64,000 bases of DNA, taken from positions 15,977,032 through 16,041,031 of the forward strand of contig OW240918.1 of assembly GCA_933207985.1 (NCBI GenBank), written 5' to 3'. Source of the stretch: Pelobates cultripes. Lineage: Eukaryota > Chordata > Amphibia > Anura > Pelobatidae. Positions 37,072 through 44,689 of this stretch are shown piece after piece. A program made the position numbers and the translations under genes. How positions within the stretch are numbered: the stretch's first letter is position 1; each line of letters starts with the position of its first letter. The notes beneath the pieces are model-generated. The model saw only the letters and a program-made list of their open reading frames with translations, did no database searches and had not been told where the DNA came from.

Positions 37072-40000
37072 TTTATACTCATACAGTAGATATGAGGTGT
37101 ATAATAAATTTCCAAAAAAGGGTAATTGCCCGATGTGACAAGCAATGATTAATGTACTTGCTGTCACACGGAATGCTAATTATTGGAGAGGTGGGGGTAG
37201 CCACTTTGGCTAAAGATTCTAGAAATGCTGGCTTCATTATTGCAAATTGTTCCTGTACATTAATCATCCTTTTATACCAACATTGCAGCTGATTTGCAGG
37301 CTGCGCTAAGCTTTTGTTGGTGAATTGTTCAGTCTGTACTTTTCTTTTTAAAGTAATTGTGCAGTGGACAATATTGCTTTCCGTTTAAAGTCTACAGGCG
37401 GTTCAAACACTCGCTATGAGCTGGGCAAGGAAATTAGCATTGTCATAGCCTATTAGAAAACTCTGCATTGTCTGCAGTCCTACGATGGAGAAATGATGAA
37501 AATAGAATGGTGGCTGTATGAAGCTAGCTAGATAGGCAAAAAATATATAAAATTTTCATACTGTTCAAACAGATTTAGATCATGATTACAGTCTACGACT
37601 TCTCGCGAGTAAATGTGCTGAGGTAGGATTTTTCATGGGTTTTATCATCCACAAGGACAAAAATTTGGCGGAGAGCAGACGAATTCACAGTAACAATGTT
37701 ATACGCTTTCTAAATTTGCAGCAAGAACAAAAATATTACAAAATGCCATATACACAGATCAGTAATTAATCAACAAGAAAACAGTGTAATTCAAGGGGTT
37801 GTTTATCTGCCAGTTAATTGTAAATGTAATCAAACAGGAATCGTTAACATCTGTCTGCTATACTAAACAATGCAGGTTATTCACTTAAGTGAGAATTATC
37901 GGGAATTTTACTGTGAATTTCAAATTGTTATGAATTTTATAATATCCGAACCGGAACTGGATAAAATTTATGTTTTTTTTAAAAAAGAAAAAAAAAATGA
38001 AAATTTTATTTTGTTTAATAAAATGCTTTTTTGGAGGGGGAAGGGAGGGAGGAGTGTAGGTAAAGATAGTTTTCTATTTAGGAAACATAGTTCCAAGGTT
38101 AATCAGAATGACAGATTAGGTATGTAGCATGAGTCTGTATATACATGCAATATTTAAATTTTTGGTAAATGAATTCCACTGGTAAATGAATTCCACGGAA
38201 CTCGGATCTGCAGAGATAATATGCACTTTTTCACGGCAAAAGTTTTATAAAATAAACAGATAAAGTTCTGTTCTTAATACCAAAGTTATTCTGCAAATCT
38301 ATGTAACATACAATGAAAATCTTTTTTTTCTAATTTAACTTGCTCTCCAAATATGAGTGATTAATCTATTAAACTGGACATAGTTCGCCTTGCAGTAATT
38401 TCATCATTATATATGTATTACTAAGGGTATATAGCAAAATCAATTCTGACGGGAGTGAGGCTTGACAGTCACATATCTCCTGAGCTCTGCATTGCAGATT
38501 GAATTTAATGATATTTTGAAGCCTTACACCTTGCTCTGTGGGCCCTCGAGCATCTTTGATCTGCACCCAACTCCCCCCCTGCAGGTTAGAGGTATTCTAG
38601 CATCTATTGCTACAAGGCCACATTCACCCTGTGGGAGAGAAAGCTGATCGTTGTACTCAACATTTCTGTATGGTGGATGCCATGCATACCTTGACACCCC
38701 AAGGTCTGCTCTTCAATACCACGGCTCAGGTAGACCAGCTTTTTGCTGAATTTTGGCGGAAGCTACATTGTCGGCTTCATCCTTCCAAGCACCTGAGAAA
38801 GACCCCCACGTTACTTTCGTGTCCAACGGAGCCGGTAATGAGACTATTTACTACAACTCTTCGAGTGGGAATCGCTAGCTTATACGGAGACCTCCTAGCT
38901 CAAGCTGTTTGGACCCGGCCTCCTTGCGACCGGACAAGCCTCACAAGAAGCCATCCTCAGCGGAAATCTGTGTCAAACAGAGAATCTGTTCATACCGCGA
39001 AGGGAACGTGATAGTGTATCTCTGAAAGGTCGTGACACTACGGGATTGTTTTCTGACCCCCGTGGATGTCTGTTGATCCTGGGTTGGGGACTGGGAGCAT
39101 ATCATATAATTAATCTTTGTAACTTTTAATACTTCCCACATAGCAATTTAAACCACTGATCATTTTGCATTTCATTTTACACCATAGTGTGTTCTGGCTC
39201 CGATGTATGACCCAGTGGCTCTCAGCCTTTGTATTAATATTGCATTATGCAACAACAAAAAACAACAAAATGAGGTATTTCCATAATATTTCCAGTTGAT
39301 CTGATATGTCAAAGCTCTACTTGCTCTCATGTGGTTTACGGACTATCTTGCGTAACCTCGATAAAAAGATTTGATATAAAAATCAGTTCTGATAAAACTA
39401 ATCCAAAAAAAAAAGGTATAATTTTAAATATGAAATATTCTTCTACATGCAAATATTGAAAATTAAAACAACCAGCAAGAGTCAAGTCTTACTGACTAGT
39501 GATTTAAAAATCTAATCCACTTGATGCGGAAGGCTGAACTTGATGGACGCAAGTCTCTTTTCAGCTATGTAACTATGATCCTAACCTTGATGACTGGACA
39601 ATTTTAGATAGACACAGAATGCAGGGAGCTAATTAGCTCAACTCAAAATATAAAAACTTCTGTCAATGTGGTTTTTTTTTTGCCAGCCTATGACGGCTGG
39701 TTAGGCTGATGTCCACCACTAACAGATGGTTCGTGCATGCTCAGGCCAGCCTGCTGTGGCTCTCAGTAGACCACTGACTGAGCAATTCTCACTGCTACCA
39801 TAGCAAGAACATTTTGAATAAAATTAGCTAAGGGAACCTCATTTTAGTCCCTTCTACCAATTAAAGGACCACTCTAGGCACCCAGACCACTTCAGCTTAA
39901 TGAAGTGGTCTGGGTGCCAGGTCCAGCTAGGATTAACCCATTTTTTTATAAACATAGCAGTTTCAGAGAAACTGCTATGTTTATAAATTGGTTAATCCTT

Positions 40001-41516
40001 CCTCCAATTCCTCTAGCGGCTGTCTCATTGACAGCCGCTAGAGGCGCTTGCGTGATTCTCCCTGTGAAAATCACAGTGAGAGCACGCAAGCATCCATAGG
40101 AAAGCATTGTAAATGCTTTCCTATGAGACCGGCTGAAGGCGCGCGCAGCTCTTGCCGCGCGTGCGCATTCAGCCGAATGGGATGAGAAGAGGAGGATCGG
40201 AGGAGGAGAGCTCCCCGCCCAGCGCTGGAAAAAGGTAAGTTTTTACCCCTTTCCTCTCCTCAGAGCCGGGCGGGAGGGGGTCCCTGAGGGTGGAGGCACC
40301 CTCAGGGCACTATAGTGCCAGGAAAACGAGTATGTTTTCCTGGCACTATAGTGGGCCTTTAACTACCAAACTTAGTCACTGATTGCAGGCTGTAGTGAAT
40401 GACTGTACATGAATCAGGCAGTTTGGAGACTTTACAAAGAGGAAAGCTTCATTTACCATGTCTTTTTTTCAGAATCTGAATACAGTTTAAACAGAAACCG
40501 TGGATTTTGTACGGAAATAGGGCAGATACAAATTTACTAAAACAAACCAAAAGGGAAAAACATCTCATGACCTAATTTCATATTTTTATTATTGTACCCC
40601 TCTTTGGTCGCAACTTCTTTAACCACTTAAGGGCACATGCCAAAAATGTTTTGAATCAATGCTTTCCTATGAGGGATTGAAAGACATTAGTATGAGTAAA
40701 AAGGTCTTTTTTTGGCATATTTTTTTTTTCTTCTTCAATGAAATGGCCGCGAGCTCTTGCTTACCTTTATAGCAGCTCCGGTCAGCTCCCTGCAGCTCCC
40801 CAGTTCAACTCACAGTGTAAGTCTTGCGACAACCGCGGCAGTCAGAGTGTTGCCACGGGTTACCGTGGCAACCCTCCGCACCGCACGCAGACCGCAAGAT
40901 TTACACTGTGAGCTGAACTGGGGAGCTGCACTGAGCTGACCGGAGCAGCTACAAAAGGTAAGAGCTCGCTCTGGCCCCCCCACTGCACAGCCCATCCACT
41001 GGACCACCACATATGTGCTGTTATATACCGCTGTGGATTTTATGTATCTTTTAGTCTCACACTAGGGGATATATCACTATTGGATTTCCCCTATAGTTTA
41101 TATTGCCAAACGAGACATATAGCCTCCCAGAGAGTCTGTACAGCAGGGTCGGCTACATAGCTCTATACCCGTTTGTGCTTCTTCGTGAATTTATTTTCCA
41201 TCAGTGAGTTATCTTGATATACTCTATTGAGACACTATTTAGAATGACCACAGTTTAACTCCAGTACCAAATCGGCATTTCTACTATCGCTAGGTAACAC
41301 GATCCCAGCTATATTATATATATATATATCACTTACGGATTTTACCGTTTTTGCGTGACTTGGTTTATTTAATTTTCACCTTTTGTACGGAGCAGTCTGT
41401 ACTTATGCTCCGTTTCTCTTATATATTGGTCCACATATCGGATGTCCCTATAGTCTTACTTGGTCCTCTTTAGAGGCCTTACTACTATTTATTTTAGCGG
41501 ACTCTATACGTATGTG

Positions 41517-41550
<34 letters not shown>

Positions 41551-44500
41551 TTCTATGAGATTAAGGAACATATCCCCAGGTTTTTAATTCCTCACCTTTA
41601 TGTGATTTTCACTAACACAACTTTCTATGGTGTTTCTATCCAGGGTAAGCTTTATACCGATTATATATATTTTCTTTGCTTAATTTTAGTTCAATAAAGG
41701 TTATTACCATTTTCTTTGTTACGTTTACTTTAGGAGGTAATCTTCTAGAGTGAGATTGAATCCCATTCACTTTTGAGTGAGTTTTTTTTCTATCTCACTC
41801 TTATAGTTAGTAGTGCATTCATTATATACACACACACACACTACACAAACACACACACTGCATTCATTATATACACACACACTGTAAATAAATATTCGAT
41901 TAATGTAATTTTATTGGGATCTAACTTTATTTAGAAATTTACCAGTAGCTGCTGCATTTCTCACCCTAGGCTTATACTCGAGTCAATAAGTTTTCCCACT
42001 TTTTTGTGCTAAAATTAGTGGTCTCGCTTATATTCGGGTCAACTTATACGGTACATAAAACTTGTATTGATGCCTGGAGTGTCTTGACGTATTTTTGTTA
42101 CATCGTCTATGTATTCTAAGAACATACAAAGAAAAAAAAAGAAAAAAACGTAATTTTGCTGTCAGCAATGAGGCTATTTATCAGAATTCCTTAAGCCATC
42201 AAGAAGAAACAATACAGAAATTGTTTATTCATTCCCTCTTTGTGAGTATTAATCATAAAAAAAAAACAAATTTAACGAGAAAGTATACCCGTAATTAATA
42301 ATCAAAAAGTCGTGGAGATGAATTCTTCAGGAAAAAAAAAAAAAAGTACATGTATTTGCATAACAAAGCCTAGAAATGGAAAGAGGGCAGGTGGAACAGA
42401 AACCTAGTCACGAAACTGAAGAAAAGATAAATACTAAAAATGAGACATGCACAAATTTACATTTTCAGAGAGAAGCTTTAGGTAAACAAATTTAAAAGCA
42501 GAAAAAAAAAAAAAAAACACACTGAAACAAGCTGATTACAGAAATGGAATATACTGTAATTGTACGACAATAAAGCTCCAGTGTTTCAACAAAATAAAAG
42601 AAAAGGAGGTTAATATAGGAATACTGGTAAATTAAATGAAACTAAATACAATAAACAAGCATTGACGGAAAAGAAAGGGACTGGATTTGCTTTGCACATT
42701 ACACACAGTGAGTTTTATGCAAAACACTTTAAAAGTTTTACTCTCAGAGAGGAATTAGTGAATCAGAGATGTAAGTATCAGATACCGCAACGCACCAACA
42801 AAAACAGTCACAGCTGCTGCGGTTCCAGTACTTAAACAGGAACCATCACGAAAAATTAACAGGTGACATGGTGTACAATACATTATTATTTGCCGCTTTA
42901 CAACATAGTGATGGTTGTGACCCCTCAGCGTAAAGATATTTGGATTTTAATCTAGCCCTTCTTGATAGTATCACTCTCAGAGAACAATGATCAGAGGACC
43001 TCCTCCAAGCAGTGAGTATTAGGCTGCTGCTGCCAGTCACCTAAAACAGTTGGACGTGTTGCTATATGCAGGGAATAGAGCATCTCACATTAAAAGGAGG
43101 GTAATTAAAGGGGGACTGTCTCAGAATTTCTAATATTATATGTATCCCTGTATTTAACAAATAATTATTTGGGAGTTGTGAAAACTGCAACTGGGTCCCT
43201 CCCGTCTTGGCTCCCTGTGAGTCGTTATCCTGTGCACCTGGCAGTCAGCCCCCACTCGCGATATACAGTACGGGTGGGGGCTTGTTTTTTTGTTTTTCTT
43301 AACAGTGAGCAGCCACAGGCTTCTCACTGTTTACTAGACATGCCCCTACTCGCGAGTAAGGGCAGAATTTACCAACACTAAGTAATTTTTACTTAGTATT
43401 AGTAAATTTGTCTGAAAGACCAATTTAGGTCTTTCAGCCTTTTGGTAGATAACTTCGTAATTCCCATGGTATCAGGGAGCTATCTACTAAGCGGCTGGAA
43501 GACGCAGCTGCGGCACAAATAGGATCGGAGTTTCATTCATATGAATGAAATTCCTATACGAACAAAGTCACAAACTGCGTCCTAACATGAATGAACAAAC
43601 TGTTCTCATTCTGTTAGGACGAAATTCGGTAGTTTCGCCAGCGTTCTGTCTAAGTAACAGGACATTCGGAAATACTGACAGGAAGCATCGTGGGAAAATT
43701 GCTTTGATCACCGGAAACGAAGCACATTTTACTCCTCCGCTGGTCAAGCGTAGGAAGCCTCCATAAGACATGTAGTCCCTACTTTGTCTTATGTTTTAAA
43801 GAAAACTAGAGCAGAGAGGAAGAAATGAAGAACAGATCCTGACAGAGGGAGAGAAGAGGAATCGATTAAAGAAAGGTAAGTTCGGTATGACAGTGCCGCT
43901 TTAATTTCTCAACAAAGGAATTTGGCCATTATAATTTGCAGAATCATATCATACAGGTTCCCCTTTAAAAGAACACTGCAGTTTTTGAATATTATTTAAA
44001 AATAATTATATAGAAAAGGCACTAAAATATGCTAAACAATTAAAATAATAATAAAGTAAATATTCTCTATTGCACTTAATGCAAACCTCTATATTTTAGA
44101 GCATCTGTGGTACGTTTTTGCGTAACCAAGAAGGCGCTCAGCAACTCAGGAGACTTTTATTCTGTTCGACTGAGATCACTTTATCTTATGAACCCCTGCT
44201 CACCAAGGGTTAGTAACAGACATCAAACTCAGGACCCCCAGATGTTGCTGAACTGCAACTCCTATGATTCCTGGCCATTCATTGCATTCAAAATAAATGG
44301 TGCGATCCATCAACATCTTGGGGACCTTAACTTGAAATCCCTATTATAAAGGACACATATTTGACACTTGATAGCCATTTAGTATCAGGTAGGTAAAATA
44401 AAATTGCAATGTAAACTAATTGCAGCTGCGATCTAGGACACTGGTTCTCCCAATCTCACATGCACTGTGTTTTGGGTTTTTTCACATACTTTATTGTACA

Positions 44501-44683
44501 TGTGTGGTGACAGAAACCTATATTAGCTTTACATTACCTTCCTTCTCTCTGCAGTGCAAACCTGACGCCTTCTCTCTGGAAGGGAAGCAGCCTCAATCTA
44601 AGCCTGTCAGGTAGACATGATAACTGATTATCAATATCCGACACTGAAGAGCTGCTTTTTGTCCGTTTGTCCATTTTTGGCAT
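11710..44683 (-). CDS. ZRANB3: ZRANB3, N-terminal 323 codons in seven coding exons (gene-level entry)
   Basis: This is the 5' half of the gene for the SNF2-family annealing helicase ZRANB3, which in vertebrates is recruited by polyubiquitinated PCNA to stalled replication forks, remodels them and cuts with a C-terminal HNH nuclease. Coding exons, in transcript order, are 44683-44538, 31008-30990, 20025-19847, 19107-18876, 16335-16250, 14745-14574 and 11844-11710. Lengths 146, 19, 179, 232, 86, 172 and 135 join in phase without a stop to give 969 nt. Visible motifs are LLPFQREGVRFAL (Q-motif region), DEMGLGKT (Walker A), DESHYMKS (motif II), LLTGTPALGRPEE (motif III) and QLPPKIRQR. All match the order and spacing I know from human ZRANB3; the closest alternative, SMARCAL1, fits less well. 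The second helicase lobe, NZF finger and HNH domain are not in the window. Splice joins are inferred from sequence only. Confidence 0.95.
11845..14573 (-). other. ZRANB3 intron 7
   Basis: Between exons 8 and 7. Its main content is the palindromic MITE at 12970-13822. Bases 11860-12960 and 13830-14570 are AT-rich with homopolymer runs and no recognisable element or gene. Confidence 0.8.
12970..13822. mobile_element. 853-bp palindromic MITE with TACCGTATATACT ends
   Basis: The left end TACCGTATATACTAGAGTAT mirrors the right end, which reads ACTCGAGTATATACGGTA. The flanking TA pairs could be the target duplication, as in Tc1/mariner-type elements, but the superfamily is an inference. Inside is a CpG-rich inverted repeat (arms about 13160-13215 and 13310-13375, around CAGCTCC and CCGGTCCGGTCAG blocks) and a hairpin at 13000-13025 (AGCACATTTTTTGTGCT). 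A second, interrupted copy lies at 40740-42053. The ORF at 13016-13501 has no recognisable protein. Confidence 0.75.
14574..14745 (-). CDS. ZRANB3: ZRANB3 exon 7
   Basis: The acceptor TTTTCCCCTAG precedes 172 nt encoding YFGNRTQWDYRGASNL, DELHQRLSSIMIRRLK, NEVLTQLPPKIRQRI and TFDLSKDVAK. IMIRRLK with QLPPK is the conserved SNF2 motif IV region, and WDYRGASNL matches human WDCRGASNL. The donor is GTAGAC (14573-14568) after AAG, so the next exon starts in phase 0. Confidence 0.96.
14746..16249 (-). other. ZRANB3 intron 6
   Basis: Contains a GC-rich 30-bp minisatellite at 15543-15739. The rest is AT-rich with nothing else recognised. Confidence 0.85.
15543..15739. repeat. 30-bp minisatellite, about 6.5 units
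   Basis: Unit CATCTCACACCTCATTCCCC plus CGCCCCGGGG is repeated from 15543. The last units have small changes (TCGCACC, CCCTGGGG). Unit length is a multiple of three, so several frames stay open on both strands; these ORFs (for example HLTPHSPAPG repeats) are artefacts. Each unit contains a CCCCGGGG palindrome. Confidence 0.95.
16250..16335 (-). CDS. ZRANB3: ZRANB3 exon 6
   Basis: The acceptor CTTGTTTAG is followed by 86 nt encoding LFMQIDALFPRMFGTW and TDYAKRYCNAHV. This matches the human segment LFMQIEALFPQKFGRW that follows GRPEE. The exon ends in phase 2 (AG) before the donor GTATTT (16249-16244). It belongs to the SNF2_N lobe, following motif III. Confidence 0.95.
17349..18027 (-). mobile_element. 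hAT-like non-autonomous element
   Basis: The right end, read on the minus strand, starts CAGTGGTGTATCTTGGAT, a hAT-type terminus matching CAGTGGTGTATCCTGG at 62416. The left part (CATTTGCCTAGGGCGGCA) matches the inner right side of that copy. The flanks AGTACAAT (right) and GGTACAAG (left) agree at 6 of 8 positions and may be a decayed 8-bp duplication. A GTGTGTG-rich internal stretch (17735-17920) is present. No coding capacity. Confidence 0.65.
18649..18700 (+). repeat. Isolated monomer of the 53-bp minisatellite family
   Basis: CAAGCTCTGAAGTCCTGACA, then AACTACACAGAGAATAGACA and TGCATCCAAATAAG, matches the unit of the array at 22278-23105 with a few changes. A second partial unit follows (AGTTCTAAATCAAACC). 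Confidence 0.7.
18876..19107 (-). CDS. ZRANB3: ZRANB3 exon 5, DESH box and motif III
   Basis: The acceptor CTCTTTCCAG precedes an exon of 232 nt. It reads KLSTCKVTILGYGLLTADAK, TLIDALNKQHFRVVLVDESH, YMKSKNASRSKLLLPIVQKA and TRALLLTGTPALGRPEE. DESH is the DEAD/H-type motif II that binds magnesium-ATP, and LLTGTPA is motif III. Nearly every segment has a direct counterpart in human ZRANB3. The donor after GAAGAG is GTGATT (18875-18870), a weaker but acceptable GT site. The next exon starts in phase 0. Confidence 0.96.
19108..19846 (-). other. ZRANB3 intron 4 with an L2-like tail
   Basis: A short intron. Bases 19316-19650 are a repeat starting ATCATTTATATAGCG with TTCCGCAGCGCTTTACAATG and later GCCCTGCTCAATGAGCTTAC. 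These are the shared landmarks of the reversed L2-like 3' tails in this window. The flanks are plain intron. Confidence 0.7.
19316..19650 (-). mobile_element. L2-like LINE 3' tail
   Basis: The plus strand shows the reverse of the usual tail: TTATATAGCGAAAACAAATT, CCGCAGCGCTTTACAA, then CCTGCTCAATGAGCTTACAT. The same order is found at 62305-63215, and in the other orientation at 60345-60445. Family name is from general knowledge of frog repeats. Confidence 0.6.
19847..20025 (-). CDS. ZRANB3: ZRANB3 exon 4, Walker A (SNF2 motif I)
   Basis: The acceptor CCTATTTAG at 20026-20027 is followed by MGLGKTIQAIAVACVYR, the ATP-binding loop completing DEMGLGKT. SEWPLLIVVPSSLKYPW (motif Ia) and IPDLSPEDITIIENKTDV follow, nearly identical in layout to human ZRANB3. 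The exon is 179 nt and ends in phase 2 (AC) at the strong donor GTAAGT (19846-19841). Confidence 0.96.
20125..20445 (+). mobile_element. 3' end of an endonuclease-type non-LTR retrotransposon, short copy
   Basis: It matches the 3' part of the copy at 23745-24325: GTGGAAAGTGACGGCAGTAG, GGAGCACTCGGGGCTGTGAC and a shared tail with GGAATAAATATAGCACCC. Its frame is broken early (VAIPSG then a stop). It runs straight into the TG/TATG microsatellite at 20457. Confidence 0.75.
20457..20535 (+). repeat. (TG)n then (TATG)n microsatellite
   Basis: TG dinucleotides from 20459 pass into TATG tetranucleotides up to 20533. It directly follows the retrotransposon 3' end. Confidence 0.97.
21552..22031. mobile_element. 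Kolobok/T2-like MITE, complete
   Basis: Starts TTAAAGGACCACTATAGT and ends TAGAGTGGTCCTTTAA, so the TTAA target duplication and inverted termini are intact. The left arm has an inner hairpin (CATACTCGTTTTCCTGGC) and the right arm has ACCTCATTAAGCTGAAGTGG. A CpG-rich middle (GCGCACGCGCGGCAAG) is shared with the copies at 39861, 48557 and 52340. TTAA plus AGG termini fit the Kolobok/T2 family known from Xenopus. Confidence 0.85.
22278..23105 (+). repeat. 53-bp minisatellite, about 16 units
   Basis: Unit CATGATCCAAACCAAGCTCT, GAATCCCAGACACATTACAC, AGAGAGAATAGAC repeats every 53 bases. Variants CCCAGA, CCCTGA and CCGTGA alternate. Two more degenerate units lie at about 22165-22277. Unit length is not a multiple of three and there is no coding signal. 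Confidence 0.96.
23186..23360 (+). repeat. Left copy of a diverged direct repeat
   Basis: Shared blocks with 23610-23750 are GGCATATGCAATATATGA / GGTTATGCAATGCATGA, CCTAGGTTA / CCTAGGTAA, ATTACATTC, and GAGTGCGCTGGAT / GAATGCGCTGGAT, in the same order. The right copy runs directly into the non-LTR element. Confidence 0.55.
23745..24270 (+). pseudogene. C-terminal endonuclease-like domain of the non-LTR element
   Basis: The reading frame opens ETVQHLVAGCKMLAG, a His/Cys segment like the end of a zinc motif, then RRNQVAGIVYRNVC, ILWDFKIQTDKKVLANQPD and VVVDKERKTAVMVDVAIPSD. The spacing PD...D.K with MVDVAIP resembles the restriction-like endonuclease of R2/R4-type LINEs, which nicks the insertion site. 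It ends HEKVEKYQGLKEELERMW, VPIVLGALGAVARWG and LKLPGLW. The clade is an inference; the domain alone, without its RT, is non-functional. Confidence 0.7.
23745..24325 (+). mobile_element. 5'-truncated endonuclease-type non-LTR retrotransposon
   Basis: The 3' terminal part of a LINE, with coding sequence from 23745 to 24270 and a short 3'UTR (GAATGAGGAATAAACATACC) ending in a TATA/CACA-rich stretch. A second 3' end is at 20125-20445. Confidence 0.8.
28766..29237. mobile_element. Kolobok/T2-like MITE, second subfamily
   Basis: Starts TTAAAGGGACACTTTAGTCA and ends CCCTATAGTGATCCTTTAA. The inner inverted arms read AGAACAACTAAGCTTAATGT and TAGTTGTTCT. Internal sequence differs from the 21552 family, but shares termini with the copies at 55071 and 59479. 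Confidence 0.8.
29420..30755 (+). mobile_element. GC-rich retroelement with poly(A) tail, probably L1-derived and ORF2-less
   Basis: A GC-rich start with CCAAGATGGCGGGAGCC, as in LINE and housekeeping leaders, passes into a C/A-rich middle (29600-30270) and a T/A-richer 3' part. It ends AATAAAATAAAGAATT then A(11) at about 30739-30750. Base composition differs sharply from the flanking intron. The ORFs at 29459-29842 (127 aa) and 29974-30270 show no recognised domain. No reverse transcriptase is present. Confidence 0.5.
30990..31008 (-). CDS. ZRANB3: ZRANB3 exon 3, a 19-nt microexon with a GC donor
   Basis: The acceptor TTCCTTCTAG is followed by 19 bases that complete the split arginine codon of exon 2 and then encode CMIADE, matching human CMVADE directly before MGLGKT. 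The next bases on the minus strand are GCAAGT, so the donor is GC rather than GT, with an otherwise perfect consensus (GAG/GCAAGT). The nearest GT, four bases on, would shift the frame. Adding 19 nt to the 146 of exon 2 gives 165, a multiple of three, and exon 4 starts at a codon boundary. The exon supplies the residues entering the ATP-binding loop, so skipping it would abolish motif I and shift the frame. Confidence 0.9.
31179..31481. mobile_element. Kolobok/T2-like MITE
   Basis: Starts TTAAAGGACCCTCCAAGAAC and ends GGGGTGTTCCTTTAA, with TTAA at both ends. The inner blocks ACCATAACCACTAAGG and TAGTGGTTATAGTG are inverted counterparts. Confidence 0.7.
32409..32462. repeat. (AT)n microsatellite
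   Basis: About 27 AT dinucleotides follow a T-run. Confidence 0.97.
32781..32905 (-). other. Unidentified coding-like segment flanked by splice-like signals
   Basis: The minus strand reads LQYLDFLVKRLLPDTRR then HGLVIRIGPPGNGNWVKVPS, followed by GTAAGC, a good donor, and preceded by TTTCTGCTAG, a possible acceptor. It is more GC-balanced than its surroundings. The opposite strand is also open. It does not fit the ZRANB3 frame: joined to exon 2 it gives an early stop. I do not recognise the peptide. It could be a repeat-borne or processed fragment of another gene. Confidence 0.3.
35758..35950. repeat. Compound TA/CA and GT/AT microsatellites
   Basis: TA repeats (35768-35806) pass into CA repeats (to 35835), then after about 50 bp of unique sequence GT repeats (35899-35927) pass into AT repeats (to 35950). 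CA and GT halves could pair to form an inverted structure. Confidence 0.95.
36986..37071. repeat. (TA)n and (CA)n microsatellite
   Basis: TA-rich repeats with GATATA interruptions run into CACACA at about 37055-37070. Confidence 0.93.
38520..39020 (+). other. Unidentified GC-richer block with a 134-aa ORF
   Basis: Composition is richer in GC than the flanks. The ORF at 38607-39011 reads MLQGHIHPVGEKADRCTQHF onward, and has no domain I recognise. It may be a decayed retroelement ORF1-like region; there is no poly(A) tail or target duplication that I can see. Confidence 0.25.
39505..39585 (+). repeat. Dispersed frog repeat fragment
   Basis: It contains GCTGAACTTGATGGACGC, then CTTTTCAGCTATGTAACTAT, a motif pair I know as common in amphibian interspersed repeats. 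Family not assigned. Confidence 0.4.
39861..40362. mobile_element. Kolobok/T2-like MITE, reverse orientation to 21552
   Basis: Starts TTAAAGGACCACTCTAGG and ends CACTATAGTGGGCCTTTAA. The hairpin ACTTCAGCTTAATGAAGTGG comes first and the GTTTTCCTGGCACTATAG end last, the reverse of the copies at 21552, 48557 and 52340. Confidence 0.85.
40740..42053. mobile_element. Second palindromic TACCGTATA-type MITE, interrupted
   Basis: 40757-41004 matches the CpG-rich core of the 12970 copy (CAGCTCCGGTCAGCTCC, ATTTACACTGTGAGCTGAAC, CATCCACTGGACCACCA). 41813-42053 matches its right end (GTAAATAAATATTCGATTAA, AGTAGCTGCTGCATTTC, and a terminal AACTTATACGGTA). The segment between is foreign. The left terminus is lost or strongly diverged. 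Confidence 0.7.
41008..41812 (+). mobile_element. Insertion splitting the MITE, possibly a solo LTR
   Basis: About 800 bp with no counterpart in the intact MITE at 12970. It is T-rich, carries an AATAAAGG polyadenylation-like signal at 41691 and a short (AT)n run at 41520-41545. No inverted termini of a DNA transposon are seen. LTR identity is inferred from size and the polyadenylation signal; exact ends are uncertain. Confidence 0.35.
43105..43914. mobile_element. Long Kolobok/T2-like MITE
   Basis: Starts TTAAAGGGGGACTGTCTC and ends TATGACAGTGCCGCTTTAA, so termini AGGGGGACTGTC and GACAGTGCCGCT are imperfect inverted repeats between TTAA pairs. It includes inverted blocks around 43420-43560. 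The ORF at 43545-43766 has no known domain. Confidence 0.6.
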
Positions 44684-44689
44684 GATTTC
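44538..44689 (-). CDS. ZRANB3: ZRANB3 exon 2, carrying the start codon
   Basis: A pyrimidine-rich tract ending TTACATTAG precedes the exon at 44690. Six bases of 5'UTR (GAAATC) lead to ATG at 44683-44681. The exon encodes about 49 residues: a poorly conserved serine-rich head starting MPKMDKRTK, then CLPDRLRLRLLPFQREGV and RFALQREGR, which match the human CDLPDRLRAKLLPFQ-type segment before motif I. It ends in phase 2 (AG) at the donor GTAATG (44537-44532). The first in-frame ATG of the exon is chosen because it aligns with the human initiator. The coding part is 44538-44683. Confidence 0.93.

Larger units (their letters stand above)
31009..44537 (-). other. ZRANB3 intron 2 (13.5 kb)
   Basis: It holds Kolobok MITEs (31179, 39861, 43105), an interrupted TACCGTATA-type MITE (40740-42053), AT/GT microsatellites (32409, 35762, 35899, 36986), an unidentified coding-like block (32781-32905) and an unidentified GC-richer block (38520-39020). 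Other stretches (32910-35600, 37080-38360, 42060-43100) are AT-rich and show no gene. Confidence 0.85.
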
